A stretch of DNA of 64,000 bases from a bacterium (GTDB lineage Bacteria; SZUA-79; Acidulodesulfobacterales; Acidulodesulfobacteraceae), in NCBI GenBank assembly GCA_021794475.1, contig JAJYQS010000097.1, positions 44,926-108,925 on the forward strand. Reading direction: 5' to 3'. The notes under the pieces were generated by a model. The model made no database searches. It saw only the letters and a program-made list of their open reading frames with translations, and was not told the origin of the DNA. Position 1 is the first letter of the stretch; the number at the start of each line of letters is the position of its first letter. Below are positions 37,871 to 47,160 of the stretch, one piece after another. The position numbers were made by a program, and so were the translations under genes.

Positions 37871-39361
37871 ATGAAAGCGGGTATTAGGAATAGTAAGAAC
37901 GAAAAAAACCGAGTAATGCAGAACAGTAAATCGAGTGCGGTATTAATCTCATCAAAAAAGTTAATGTTTTTAGTTTTGTTTGCATTATTTTTTGTTTCAG
38001 TGATTGTTTCAAAGAGTTCTTTTGCAGCTGAAACAATGTCTTCAGGAGCCGGAAGCGCCTTTCAAAACGCGAACAGTCAGAAAGCGAAATCCGGTAATAC
38101 CGACAGCGCGGCGCTGAACTCTCTGACGCTAAAAATGAATAAAATTTCTAAAGAATTAAATGAACTGAAAGCAAAACAGAAAAGTTCAAATTCCTATTTT
38201 TCAAACATTCAGCTTCTCGGTACACTGATAGGTTCTTACACGTATAATCTTGCTAAACCGAACGGCTATAACGGCAATTACGGCGATAACTGGCAGTCCG
38301 ACGGTTTTGCGGTTAATAATGCCGACATTACATTAAGGCGCTCCCCCGGAACGAATTCTAATCCGTATGGCGTAGGTTTTCATATTTCATTGGACTTCGG
38401 GCAGAATATTCAGTTTTATAAGGCATATTACGGTAATTTATCCTACTTTACGCAGTCCATGCAGGACAGAACCCCTTACGACGTGAGGCAGGCTTATATC
38501 AACATAAATTTGCCGGTCGGAAGCGGTCTTGATGTACATATAGGTAAAGAAAAAGAACAGTTGGGATTTGAAAACTTCAATCCTATCAGAAACTGGAACG
38601 ATACATATTCATTGCTGGACGATGCCGAACCTGCAACCCTTACAGGCATATTTCTAACTTATAATTTTGTTCCGCAGCTTACTTCAACCTTGGGTATTGC
38701 TAATACGGATAATGCGGCAGTGCCGATTGATAACCTGCCGGTAATAGAATTAAACGAGTCTTATGCGCCTGTGAGCGTCTTGACTTTTAACGGCGGATTC
38801 ATCTATGGAGCAAACAGTTATTTTGTGGCGAATAATTCATTGTATCAGGACAATCTGAATAAATCGTTTTACAGCTATATAGATGCTCAGTACAGCCCCG
38901 ACAACGACTGGTCCTTTGTGGCTGATTACGAAGTAGGTCTGGGAGGAGGAATTAACAGCGGCGTTTTAAGTTCAAACGGCGTATCTCCGTCTGAAGTTGT
39001 GTACCCTGCTTTAATCCAGACTTCCGATTCTACATACGATAAGTCTCATTTTAGCGGGGCAGCGGTCTATATCCATCATCAGAAAAATTATTCAATAGGA
39101 ATGTTCGGAGAAACATTAAGGGAAACGCTGGCATTAGACCCCAACGGTATGTGGGAAGCTACGAGCACCCCCGGAGTATCAAATACTTATTTGGATACTA
39201 CTCTTACGTTTGCTTATCAGCCTTCCGCCGCATTATTTAAAAGTACGCAGTTCAGGCTTGAATTTGAGCATCAGTCGGATAACCATCATGTTTATGCAGG
39301 ATTAACCGAAAACCACAGCGTGCAGAACACGGTAAATTTTATGGTTCTGTATAGTTTTTAG
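37871..39361 (+). CDS. Outer-membrane beta-barrel porin (OmpL/BBP2-like)
   Basis: The 496-residue protein has an export signal (about residues 30-56, LMFLVLFALFFVSVIVS...FAA), a short coiled-coil-like segment (SLTLKMNKISKELNELKAKQ), then a long run of alternating aromatic/polar strands ending in NFMVLYSF, the terminal Phe signal of outer-membrane barrels. The block VRQAYININLPVGSGLDVHIGKEKEQLGFE resembles the BBP2 porin family (PF07642, from memory). It is the first gene after the sigma-54 promoter and precedes glnK and amtB, suggesting a nitrogen-regulated channel for ammonium or small N compounds. GC content is higher than in its neighbours. Confidence 0.82.
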   Translation: MKAGIRNSKNEKNRVMQNSKSSAVLISSKKLMFLVLFALFFVSVIVSKSSFAAETMSSGAGSAFQNANSQKAKSGNTDSAALNSLTLKMNKISKELNELKAKQKSSNSYFSNIQLLGTLIGSYTYNLAKPNGYNGNYGDNWQSDGFAVNNADITLRRSPGTNSNPYGVGFHISLDFGQNIQFYKAYYGNLSYFTQSMQDRTPYDVRQAYININLPVGSGLDVHIGKEKEQLGFENFNPIRNWNDTYSLLDDAEPATLTGIFLTYNFVPQLTSTLGIANTDNAAVPIDNLPVIELNESYAPVSVLTFNGGFIYGANSYFVANNSLYQDNLNKSFYSYIDAQYSPDNDWSFVADYEVGLGGGINSGVLSSNGVSPSEVVYPALIQTSDSTYDKSHFSGAAVYIHHQKNYSIGMFGETLRETLALDPNGMWEATSTPGVSNTYLDTTLTFAYQPSAALFKSTQFRLEFEHQSDNHHVYAGLTENHSVQNTVNFMVLYSF

Positions 39362-39400
39362 GCAGTTATAATTATAATTTAAATTTTCGCACTAATATGA

Positions 39401-39790
<390 letters not shown>

Positions 39791-40020
39791 TTTTACATTT
39801 GAAGTTGTATTATATAATTAATTACTACAGATACAAGACTGATTTGTAATTATGTTTGCTAAAAAATGCGGCGGATAAAATTAGGAATTGGCGTCAGTTT
39901 GGAATTTATATATATCTTTCGCCGTGTTTTACGATTAATTGCCTATGGTTTTATAATTATGATGATTATCATTATGATTATAATTTAAAAAGATACAATT
40001 ATATAATCTGGAGAATAATT

Positions 40021-41349
40021 ATGAAAAAAATTAACGGAATTTTAACAGTTTTCGGAGGGCTGTTTTTAGTTCTCTTTGGCTGGGCTACACCCGTATTTGC
40101 GGCGACTACTAAGGTGCCAAAGTTTGTTCCGGGAAATATAGCGTGGGTACTGGCTTCTTCAGCGCTTGTGCTTATAATGACACCGGCATTAGGGTTTTAT
40201 TACGGCGGTATGGTCAGAAAGAAGAACGTGCTGAATACTATATCGCTAAGTTTTATTACAATATGCACGGTAAGTATTATTTGGATATTATGGGGTTATT
40301 CTATAGCGTTCGGACCGGATGCTTTTTTTGGGATTATAGGTAATCTTAAGTATTTAGGATTGGCTGTTATGGGTGTGAATCAGCATTCGAGGTATGACGG
40401 TACTATTCCTTCTTTTATTTACGTTATGTTTCAATTAATGTTCGCTATAATCACGGTTGCGCTTATCAGCGGTTCTTTAGTGGAGAGAATCAAATTTTCT
40501 TCATGGGTAGTTTTTACTGTAATATGGCTTACTGTAGTCTATGCTCCTGTAGCGCAGTCGGTGTGGGGTGTGGGAGGGTTATTTAATAACATGGGTGCGC
40601 TTGATTTTGCCGGAGGAACGGTCGTTCATATAAATTCCGGTGTTGCAGGTCTTGCAGGCGCATTAGTCCTCGGCAAAAGAAAAGGATATATGAAAGAAAA
40701 TATCATTCAGCCTAACCAGCTTGCATATACAATCTTGGGCGGCGCATTATTATGGTTCGGATGGTTTGGTTTTAATGCCGGCAGCGCGTTAGAAGCTAAC
40801 GGTCTGGCAGCATCTGCTTTTCTTGTAACAAATACTGCTACCGCCGCCGCTGCAATAAGCTGGATGGTTGCGGAATGGATTCATAGCGGCAAGCCTACAA
40901 CGCTGGGAATGATTTCCGGCGCGGTCGCAGGTCTTGTTGCTATAACGCCTGCTTCAGGTTTTGTTAACCCGCTTGCGTCTATTGTTATAGGACTTGTAGT
41001 CGGTGTTCTATGCTATTCTATGGTAGTTTTTGTAAAACCTAAACTTGGTTATGATGATGCGCTGGACGCTTTTAATGTTCACGCTATCGGCGGAGCATGG
41101 GGAGCGCTTGCGACAGGGTTATTCGCCGACCCTCTTATAAATCCGGGACATAGCGGCTTATTTTACGGAAATCCTCACCAGGTTGTTATTCAGCTGATAA
41201 CCATTGTATCGGTTGCGGGTTACTCTTTTGTGATGAGTTTTATAATATTTAAACTTATAGATAAATTTATGGGCTTAAGAGTGAGCAAAGAGGAAGAAGC
41301 TATGGGACTTGATATCACTCAGCATGATGAATCGGGTTATAATCTGTAA
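40021..41349 (+). CDS. amtB: Ammonium transporter
   Basis: An inner-membrane ammonium channel of 442 residues with a cleavable signal (ending near PVFAATT) and about 11 helices. GFYYGGMVRKKNVLN, HINSGVAGLAGALVLGKRKGY and DAFNVHAIGGAWGALATGLF are family blocks; the latter two hold the twin pore histidines. The frame is open back to 39856, but that region is AT-rich and lacks a transporter-like head; the ATG at 40021, with GGAG upstream, is preferred. It is paired with glnK and the porin behind a sigma-54 promoter. Confidence 0.95.
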   Translation: MKKINGILTVFGGLFLVLFGWATPVFAATTKVPKFVPGNIAWVLASSALVLIMTPALGFYYGGMVRKKNVLNTISLSFITICTVSIIWILWGYSIAFGPDAFFGIIGNLKYLGLAVMGVNQHSRYDGTIPSFIYVMFQLMFAIITVALISGSLVERIKFSSWVVFTVIWLTVVYAPVAQSVWGVGGLFNNMGALDFAGGTVVHINSGVAGLAGALVLGKRKGYMKENIIQPNQLAYTILGGALLWFGWFGFNAGSALEANGLAASAFLVTNTATAAAAISWMVAEWIHSGKPTTLGMISGAVAGLVAITPASGFVNPLASIVIGLVVGVLCYSMVVFVKPKLGYDDALDAFNVHAIGGAWGALATGLFADPLINPGHSGLFYGNPHQVVIQLITIVSVAGYSFVMSFIIFKLIDKFMGLRVSKEEEAMGLDITQHDESGYNL

Positions 41350-41708
41350 GTAAAATAACTTAATAAAATAACATAATTTATAACTCTTAACAAAAACAAA
41401 GATGTTTATTAAGATGCTTATAATTAATTAAAGACATTGATTTATTTAATCCTTCATGGCTTGTAAAAAAATATTATTAAATTTGTTTTTTTATTTTTTA
41501 GTCATGAAGGATTTTTTATATATATAATTTATTATGTATATAAAATAATGATAAAATATAAACAGCTGCTCAATTAGAGAATAATAAAAAAAAGATAACT
41601 AAAAAATATAAAAAATATAACCAAAAAATAAAAAAACTAAACGTTTCAAAATTGCTAAATAATACAATCTTTTTTCTTGTAGGGCAAATAATTTAATAGA
41701 ATTGAATT
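41350..41708. other. 359-base gap between amtB and the kinase at 41709
   Basis: Apart from the hairpin at 41448-41518 the sequence is A/T runs with no recognisable gene, tRNA or clear promoter. No ribosome site precedes the kinase start. Confidence 0.5.
41448..41518 (+). terminator. Probable terminator after amtB
   Basis: AATCCTTCATGGCT (41448-41461) pairs with AGTCATGAAGGATT (41500-41513), including one G-T pair, around a 38-base T/A-rich loop, followed by T4-T5. The loop is long, but the stem and U tract together fit an intrinsic terminator closing the porin-glnK-amtB transcript. Confidence 0.65.
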
Positions 41709-42830
41709 ATGGATATTAAATTTAAACTTATTTTAAATAATATAAATTATTCAATAATTCTTTTTAATGAAGAATTAACAGTTGAATTTTTAAATATTGC
41801 CGCTCAGGAACTTACAGGATATTCGGATTATTTCTCTTATTCCAATCATTTAAACGCAAACCAATTTTTTCATAATAATAAATATATTATAGCTAAGATA
41901 AATGAAGTTATGAAGACGGGGGAAGGTTTTATTGATTTTGATTTTGAATTTTATAAAAATAACAGACAAAATAATAAGAGGTCGATAATAGTCGAGATAG
42001 CTAAGATTAATGATGATGAGAAATATTATATACTTATATCCATGAAAGATATAACGAGATTTAAAGAAATGGATAATATTATTAAAAATGAAGAAAAGCT
42101 GCAAAATTTTTCAAGATTTATAGCTGAAATTTCCCATGAGATTAGAAATCCGCTTGGCGGAGTAAAGGCTTCGGCCTCATATCTGAAGAAAAAAATTATT
42201 GAAGAACACGATTCTCTCCCTGAAAGTTTAAAAGAGTTATCGCAGTTTACAGAAATAATTGTCAAAGAGATAGACAGAATTAATATTTTGATAGAAGACT
42301 TACTGTCATTATCTAAAAATCATAAAATAAATGCGGAAATGCTCAATGTAAACAAAGTCATAAACGAAATCATTGAAATAGAGACTGCAGTTAATTCAGA
42401 AAAGAATATAAAATTTATTAAAGAATTTGACCCAAGTTTACCGGAAATATTTGCTTCAGAGGATGCTTTAAAACAGGTTTTTTTGAATATAATAAAAAAT
42501 GCTATTGTGGCTGTTCAGAATAAAAACAAAGGATTTATCAGAATCACTACAAGAATTGATGCTGAAAGAAATATTCCAAAATTTATAAAAATAATTTTTT
42601 CCGATAACGGTGTAGGAATTAGCAAAAAAGATTTTAATAAATTATTTGAACCGTTTTTCACTACTAAAGAAAAAGGCACAGGATTGGGACTCGCAATATC
42701 GCAGAAAATTATTTTTGAACATAACGGTTTTATAAATGTGAAATCAGTAAAAAATAAAGGTACGGATGTAATTGTTTATTTGCCTGAGGGGAAAAATAAA
42801 AAAATCGCGCATTCTATAAATCATACATAA
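41709..42830 (+). CDS. PAS-domain histidine kinase, NtrB-like, orphan
   Basis: A 373-residue soluble kinase with an N-terminal PAS domain (about residues 1-120), a HisKA block SHEIRNPLGGVKASASYLKKK (His143), and a HATPase domain with NIIKNAIVAV, SDNGVGISKKDFNKLFEPFF and GTGLGLAI. No membrane helices are seen. The architecture and its place after amtB resemble NtrB (GlnL), but no NtrC-type regulator is adjacent; the closest activator in the window is NtrX. Its 3' end overlaps the convergent DUF1015 gene by 17 bases. Confidence 0.85.
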   Translation: MDIKFKLILNNINYSIILFNEELTVEFLNIAAQELTGYSDYFSYSNHLNANQFFHNNKYIIAKINEVMKTGEGFIDFDFEFYKNNRQNNKRSIIVEIAKINDDEKYYILISMKDITRFKEMDNIIKNEEKLQNFSRFIAEISHEIRNPLGGVKASASYLKKKIIEEHDSLPESLKELSQFTEIIVKEIDRINILIEDLLSLSKNHKINAEMLNVNKVINEIIEIETAVNSEKNIKFIKEFDPSLPEIFASEDALKQVFLNIIKNAIVAVQNKNKGFIRITTRIDAERNIPKFIKIIFSDNGVGISKKDFNKLFEPFFTTKEKGTGLGLAISQKIIFEHNGFINVKSVKNKGTDVIVYLPEGKNKKIAHSINHT

Positions 42831-44139
42831 CATTTATTGTTAAACCTGATATTATTTTTGGATAAAAAAAGGTAGATTTTTGAGGCATTCTTAAATTAAG
42901 CGATGCTATTTTTGTAACATCTTCAATTTTTGTCGGATTCATTAAGAAAACGGCTTCTATTTTCTCTTGTTTATTATTATTACAGGTATTATTTTTACAG
43001 GATATGCTGCCTATTGCATTCAAAGCATCTTTTTCATACAAAATAAACCGCTGATTGTCTATATCAGAGTCTTCCATCTGCAGAATATTTTTAAAAATAT
43101 AGTTTTGCAATATTGAGACGTCTAAGCGTTCCAACGGATTATCGATAGCATTCCTGACGGTATCTTTTAAAGAGATTACAAAATATTTCCCTGATTCGTG
43201 AATAAATCCGAAGGATGGATTGTCCTTATTTTTATTGAGGTCGCCGACAATATTTTGAGCGTCCGACTGCATAATGGTAAAATTTTTTCCAACTTCGTTT
43301 ATAAAATCTTCAAGTTTTATTTTTTTATTAATTATACATCTGTGAGTAGGCAAAATGAGCATTCCGTCCTGATTAATCGGCGCAAAATACATCATGCAAT
43401 AGTCTGCGTTGATTTTTTTATTATTGTTGCCGGCGGATTTAATATAGTTTCTAAAATTTAAACACGTTTCGAATCTGTGATGACCGTCTGCAATATATAT
43501 GCTTTTATCCTCCATTTTTGTTTTTATAAAATCAATTAAATTTTTATCTGTTACTCTGTATAATTTATGCGTTTCATTTTTATCGTCAGCAAACTCGGAA
43601 ATTTTAGATGCTTTATTGTTTTCAATAGAATCGGTTATGAAATTGACTATGGATTTGTCACCGTCTTCAAATATAGAGAAGATAGAACTGAGGTTTGCTT
43701 TTGTAGCCTCCATTAGTTTGAGCCGGTCTTCTTTAGGCTTAGCAAGGGTTTTTTCGTGACCGAAAATCTGCGAATTTTCTTTCTCCGCAGGTAGTTTAAA
43801 TAATGAAATAAAACCTAACCGTTCATATTTTTTACCTTCGGATGCAAAACTTTGCAAATATAAATATATTGCCTCTTCATGTTCGCGGATTAGAACATTT
43901 TCTTTAATCCATTTATTTAATAGTTCATCTGCGCGGGTATATTTATTATTGACAGGCGAATCATTATTATTTTCTTTGCCAAGAATAAGTCTTATAATAT
44001 TGTATTCCGACCTTTTGTACAGTGCCTCCTGAAGCTCTTTGCTTATAACGTCATAAGGCGGAGCGGTAACCTCATCAAACTTAATTTTGCCTGTATTATA
44101 AATATACGGCTTAAAAGAAGCTATTTCAGTTTTTGGCAT
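42814..44139 (-). CDS. DUF1015-family protein
   Basis: A 441-residue cytoplasmic protein of the DUF1015 family, recognised by the N-terminal VTAPPYDVISKELQEALY block, YNIIRLILGKE, and the IYIADGHHRFET motif in the middle. The family is widespread, often near amino-acid or envelope genes, and no biochemical role is firmly known to me. The ATG at 44139 has no ribosome site. The sequence just upstream contains a 26-base copy of the gene's own codons ~13-21 between two GTGTCTGYCCCC motifs, suggesting the 5' region was rearranged. Confidence 0.88.
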   Translation of the reverse strand: MPKTEIASFKPYIYNTGKIKFDEVTAPPYDVISKELQEALYKRSEYNIIRLILGKENNNDSPVNNKYTRADELLNKWIKENVLIREHEEAIYLYLQSFASEGKKYERLGFISLFKLPAEKENSQIFGHEKTLAKPKEDRLKLMEATKANLSSIFSIFEDGDKSIVNFITDSIENNKASKISEFADDKNETHKLYRVTDKNLIDFIKTKMEDKSIYIADGHHRFETCLNFRNYIKSAGNNNKKINADYCMMYFAPINQDGMLILPTHRCIINKKIKLEDFINEVGKNFTIMQSDAQNIVGDLNKNKDNPSFGFIHESGKYFVISLKDTVRNAIDNPLERLDVSILQNYIFKNILQMEDSDIDNQRFILYEKDALNAIGSISCKNNTCNNNKQEKIEAVFLMNPTKIEDVTKIASLNLRMPQKSTFFYPKIISGLTINVMYDL

Positions 44140-44160
44140 AATAATATATCCATAAATTTA

Positions 44161-44231
44161 AAGGTGTCTGTCCCCTTTATTAAACTTAATTTTGCCTGTA
44201 TTATAAAATAAAATGTGTCTGCCCCCCTTTA
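44161..44231. repeat. Paired GTGTCTGYCCCC motifs flanking a copied piece of the DUF1015 gene
   Basis: Two direct repeats, GTGTCTGTCCCCTTTATTA (from 44164) and GTGTCTGCCCCCCTTTATTA (from 44214), lie 50 bases apart. Between them, 44182-44207 is an exact 26-base copy of 44077-44102, which is inside the DUF1015 coding region. The second motif runs into the stop codon of ccsA. GGGGACAGACAC motifs (reverse strand) are familiar short intergenic repeats near Y1-type transposases, though no transposase is present here. Confidence 0.8.
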
Positions 44232-45212
44232 TTATAGTACCGGAGCTGCGCCGGGAGAAATATATGAGTGCAATCCGGGAATAAGCAAATCCACACCAAG
44301 ATATGTGCATATTACTACAATAAAGCCTATAACTGCAATCCATGCCATTTTCTTTTCATTCCAGCCTTTGGTGAGTCTTGCATGGATAAATACAGCATAT
44401 GTAATCCATGTAATTAACGACCATGTTTCTTTAGGGTCCCAGCTCCAGTACCCGCCCCAGGCATTATCCGCCCATGCAGCTCCTATTACGATTCCTATTG
44501 AAAGAAACAAAAATCCAAAAACTACGACCTTGTAAATAGCTTCGTCTAAAATATCAATGGACGGGCTGAGCAATATAAACTGTTTATAAAGCAATATGAA
44601 TGGATAAAATATAACCGAAGCTATTTTTTTTATCGGATTAATTTTTTTAGAAGATTGTTTTACATCTTTATCTTTATTATATTTATTGGTTTGATTATAC
44701 TTTATCAGGAATAAAATGCCTATGCCGAACGCTGCTGCAAACGCTCCGTAAGCTAAAAATAGCGAAATTATATGATAAAGAAGCCAGTAGCTTTTCAGCG
44801 CAGGTATTATGTATGGTTCTATCGTACTGGTAGATAACGGGTAAAATGTCGCGAATCCGAGAGCGCATATAGATATAAACGTCATAATAAATCCAAGGGA
44901 GTTAAAATTATAAAATAATTTTAATAAAATAAAACCGAATAAAATTACATATGCGAAAAAAACTAAAGAATCGTACAGGTCTATAAGCGGCGGAATATAT
45001 ATTCCTATTTGGTACGAATACCGCCATCTTATAATGAAGGCAAAAGTCTGCAAGGCGAACGCAGCTAACACTATTACAAAAGAAGCCGTAGAAGCTAATT
45101 TATTTGTAGTGAACATATATATAAAATATCCTATAAAGCTTATAATTATCATAAGCAGGGATATAGTAAAATAAAAAGACCCGTCTAAAATTGATGCGTT
45201 CATATGAATCAT
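44232..45212 (-). CDS. ccsA: Cytochrome c biogenesis protein CcsA/ResC-like
   Basis: A polytopic membrane protein of system II cytochrome c maturation that carries haem across the inner membrane and ligates it to apocytochrome with ResB. The 326 residues contain about eight helices and the haem-handling tryptophan motif WGGYWSWDPKETWSL near residue 246-260. The first ATG (45212) has GAGGG nine bases upstream. Its partner resB is directly upstream, 131 bases away on the same strand. Confidence 0.93.
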   Translation of the reverse strand: MIHMNASILDGSFYFTISLLMIIISFIGYFIYMFTTNKLASTASFVIVLAAFALQTFAFIIRWRYSYQIGIYIPPLIDLYDSLVFFAYVILFGFILLKLFYNFNSLGFIMTFISICALGFATFYPLSTSTIEPYIIPALKSYWLLYHIISLFLAYGAFAAAFGIGILFLIKYNQTNKYNKDKDVKQSSKKINPIKKIASVIFYPFILLYKQFILLSPSIDILDEAIYKVVVFGFLFLSIGIVIGAAWADNAWGGYWSWDPKETWSLITWITYAVFIHARLTKGWNEKKMAWIAVIGFIVVICTYLGVDLLIPGLHSYISPGAAPVL

Positions 45213-45343
45213 ATTTATGTACCCTCAGAGTATTCCATTATTTTAACTGCGTATTCTTTAAGTTATTAAGTACGTTATTATATGAAAATTTATTTGAAAA
45301 AAGTATCAAATTCGCCGATACTTTCAAGGTATCTGAGCATTCT

Positions 45344-46825
45344 TTATAATATCTGTTTTTTTAATATTTCCGTAAGTCTATCCATCATAGAGTAGAATGA
45401 TGCAAATTTCTTGTGTGGAACAGATAATATCTCAACTTTATTTATTTTTTCGTTTTCGGAAGACGTAACCCTTACCCATAAAGACTGCTGATTAAAGAAA
45501 AATGAAAAGAATAAAGCAAAAATTAAGATTGCCGAACCAATCCACACTATATCGGTATCTACATTTTTTGTGATTTCCACGCCGCTGTAATAGTATGTTT
45601 TTATTCCTGCAAAAATAAAAGCTATATTATCGTTATATTTTGCAAAAAATAAAGGCATATTTCCTTTTTTTGTTCTATAGGGCAATTCCTGAAAAACAAG
45701 AGGACTGCTAACCGTTTTATCATTTTTAATTACCGATATATAGAAAGGAATCTGGTCTTTTGCAGGGTGTTTAAAAAAATTGAACGAAAATTTTATATTA
45801 TTTATTTTTGAATTATATATTTTTCCTGGTACCGCATATATTAGTCTTTTATTATTTTTATTGCTGTTTTTCAAATTAAGTACTAATATCTGTGCGGCGT
45901 TAGGTTTATAATGACCGTAGCTTGCCTGATAAACAGTTATTCCGTCATATGTGAGCGGATGATTAACCCTTATTGATTTAGTAAGAATAGTTATATGTTT
46001 TTTTATAATCGTCAGAGTGCTTATATAAGCCTTCGGCATTCCGTTTTTATAATATTTTGTTACATAGTTGTCTAATTTTATTTTAAACGGCAGCAGAACG
46101 GGATTATTATTTTTTAATAAATAAGAATGTTGGACGGTTTGTCCTACTTTGATATTTGTGTACGATCTGTATCCCAATGTCACGCCGAGAAAGACACCCG
46201 CCAGGATTACTATTGCGCCGAGATGAGCAATATTCGGCGATATTCTGAATATAGAATTTTTTGAAAAAAATAAAAAATTTCCTGAATTGTTTTTTTTATT
46301 ATCGGCATTGTTGCTTGCATCCCCGTTTTTGCTGCTTATTTTTTGAACTTTTTCATTCTCGCCGCTCTTAAAATGATTAATATTTTCGCCTATATTTTTT
46401 AATACAGGTTTTCCAAATTTTTTACCGAATGTTTTTTCGGCAAAATTCAATATTTCAGAGGGGCTTTTTGATGATTGCATTGTTATATATTTAGCCTTAT
46501 AGCTGTTTTTTTTCAGAGCATAGTCGAAAGAAGTGTTCGGATCTACTATATTTTTAATAATATTAGGAAGTTTATTTGCTGAAGAAATTATCATAGTTAA
46601 AATAAGCAGTGCAGCAAGACCCACGAAATACCATGAGTTGTAAATATTTAAAAATCCCAGCCAGTAGAGAATGTGAAAAACAGTATTGCCGTAAATTATT
46701 TTATATTGCGCTATAGTATCGCCCTGGTCTATTACGGTTCCGATGATTGAGACTGCGGCTATAAGTATAAATAAAATTATTGCTAATTTTATTGAAGAAA
46801 AGAATTTATTTAATTTTGATAGCAT
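45344..46825 (-). CDS. resB: Cytochrome c biogenesis protein ResB/Ccs1-like
   Basis: The partner of CcsA in system II cytochrome c synthesis. The 493-residue protein has three N-terminal helices beginning MLSKLNKFFSSIKLAIILFILIA-like, the VIDQG motif near residue 30-34, a helix near 196-216, a large periplasmic beta-rich domain and a final helix near residue 435. A Lys/Asn/Ser-rich hydrophilic insert lies near 150-185. This order fits ResB. It implies that the organism makes c-type cytochromes. Confidence 0.9.
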   Translation of the reverse strand: MLSKLNKFFSSIKLAIILFILIAAVSIIGTVIDQGDTIAQYKIIYGNTVFHILYWLGFLNIYNSWYFVGLAALLILTMIISSANKLPNIIKNIVDPNTSFDYALKKNSYKAKYITMQSSKSPSEILNFAEKTFGKKFGKPVLKNIGENINHFKSGENEKVQKISSKNGDASNNADNKKNNSGNFLFFSKNSIFRISPNIAHLGAIVILAGVFLGVTLGYRSYTNIKVGQTVQHSYLLKNNNPVLLPFKIKLDNYVTKYYKNGMPKAYISTLTIIKKHITILTKSIRVNHPLTYDGITVYQASYGHYKPNAAQILVLNLKNSNKNNKRLIYAVPGKIYNSKINNIKFSFNFFKHPAKDQIPFYISVIKNDKTVSSPLVFQELPYRTKKGNMPLFFAKYNDNIAFIFAGIKTYYYSGVEITKNVDTDIVWIGSAILIFALFFSFFFNQQSLWVRVTSSENEKINKVEILSVPHKKFASFYSMMDRLTEILKKQIL

Positions 46826-47067
46826 AGAGTTTTATGTTTTTTATTATATTGAAAAAATTAATTAAAAGTTAAGTTTATTGGTCTTTATGGTGTCTTTATA
46901 GTTACAAGTACATCATGAATATTATTTACTGTTTATTGTCCATTGCTTCAAATTATAAATTTTATAAATTCTATTTTTATTTTTTTGACTTTCATAAATT
47001 ATATTGCTTTTAATTTAGATTGTAAAGCAAAATTGTCAATTTTGTCTTTAAAGAAAACATATAAAAC

Positions 47068-47096
47068 TTGACAAAAAACAAATTTATTGGTTTAAT
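47068..47096 (+). promoter_or_regulatory. Sigma-70-type promoter of the hrcA operon
   Basis: TTGACA (47068-47073), a 17-base spacer and TTTAAT (47091-47096, one mismatch to TATAAT) form a near-consensus promoter. Transcription would start at about 47103, at the edge of the CIRCE operator, so HrcA binding would block polymerase. Confidence 0.85.
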
Positions 47097-47101
47097 TATT
47101 A

Positions 47102-47128
47102 TTAGCACTCTATATTATAGAGTGCTAA
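47102..47128. promoter_or_regulatory. CIRCE operator (HrcA binding site)
   Basis: TTAGCACTC-N9-GAGTGCTAA is a perfect match to the CIRCE consensus. It lies between the promoter at 47068 and the hrcA start at 47161. HrcA, stabilised by GroE at normal temperature, binds here and represses hrcA-grpE-dnaK-dnaJ; heat releases it. Confidence 0.97.
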
Positions 47129-47160
47129 TAATTGTATATGTAAAGAATAGAGATAAATTT

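Noticed and set aside
39889..39904. Second sigma-54 promoter upstream of amtB (TGGCGTCAGTTTGGAA)
   Set aside because: The -12 GC is GA and the element matches poorly; amtB is probably read from the porin/glnK transcript.
39856..40020. N-terminal extension of amtB
   Set aside because: It lacks transporter similarity; the ATG at 40021 gives a normal signal peptide.
47068..47160. N-terminal extension of hrcA
   Set aside because: The open frame contains the -35/-10 promoter and the CIRCE operator, so it is a leader, not coding.
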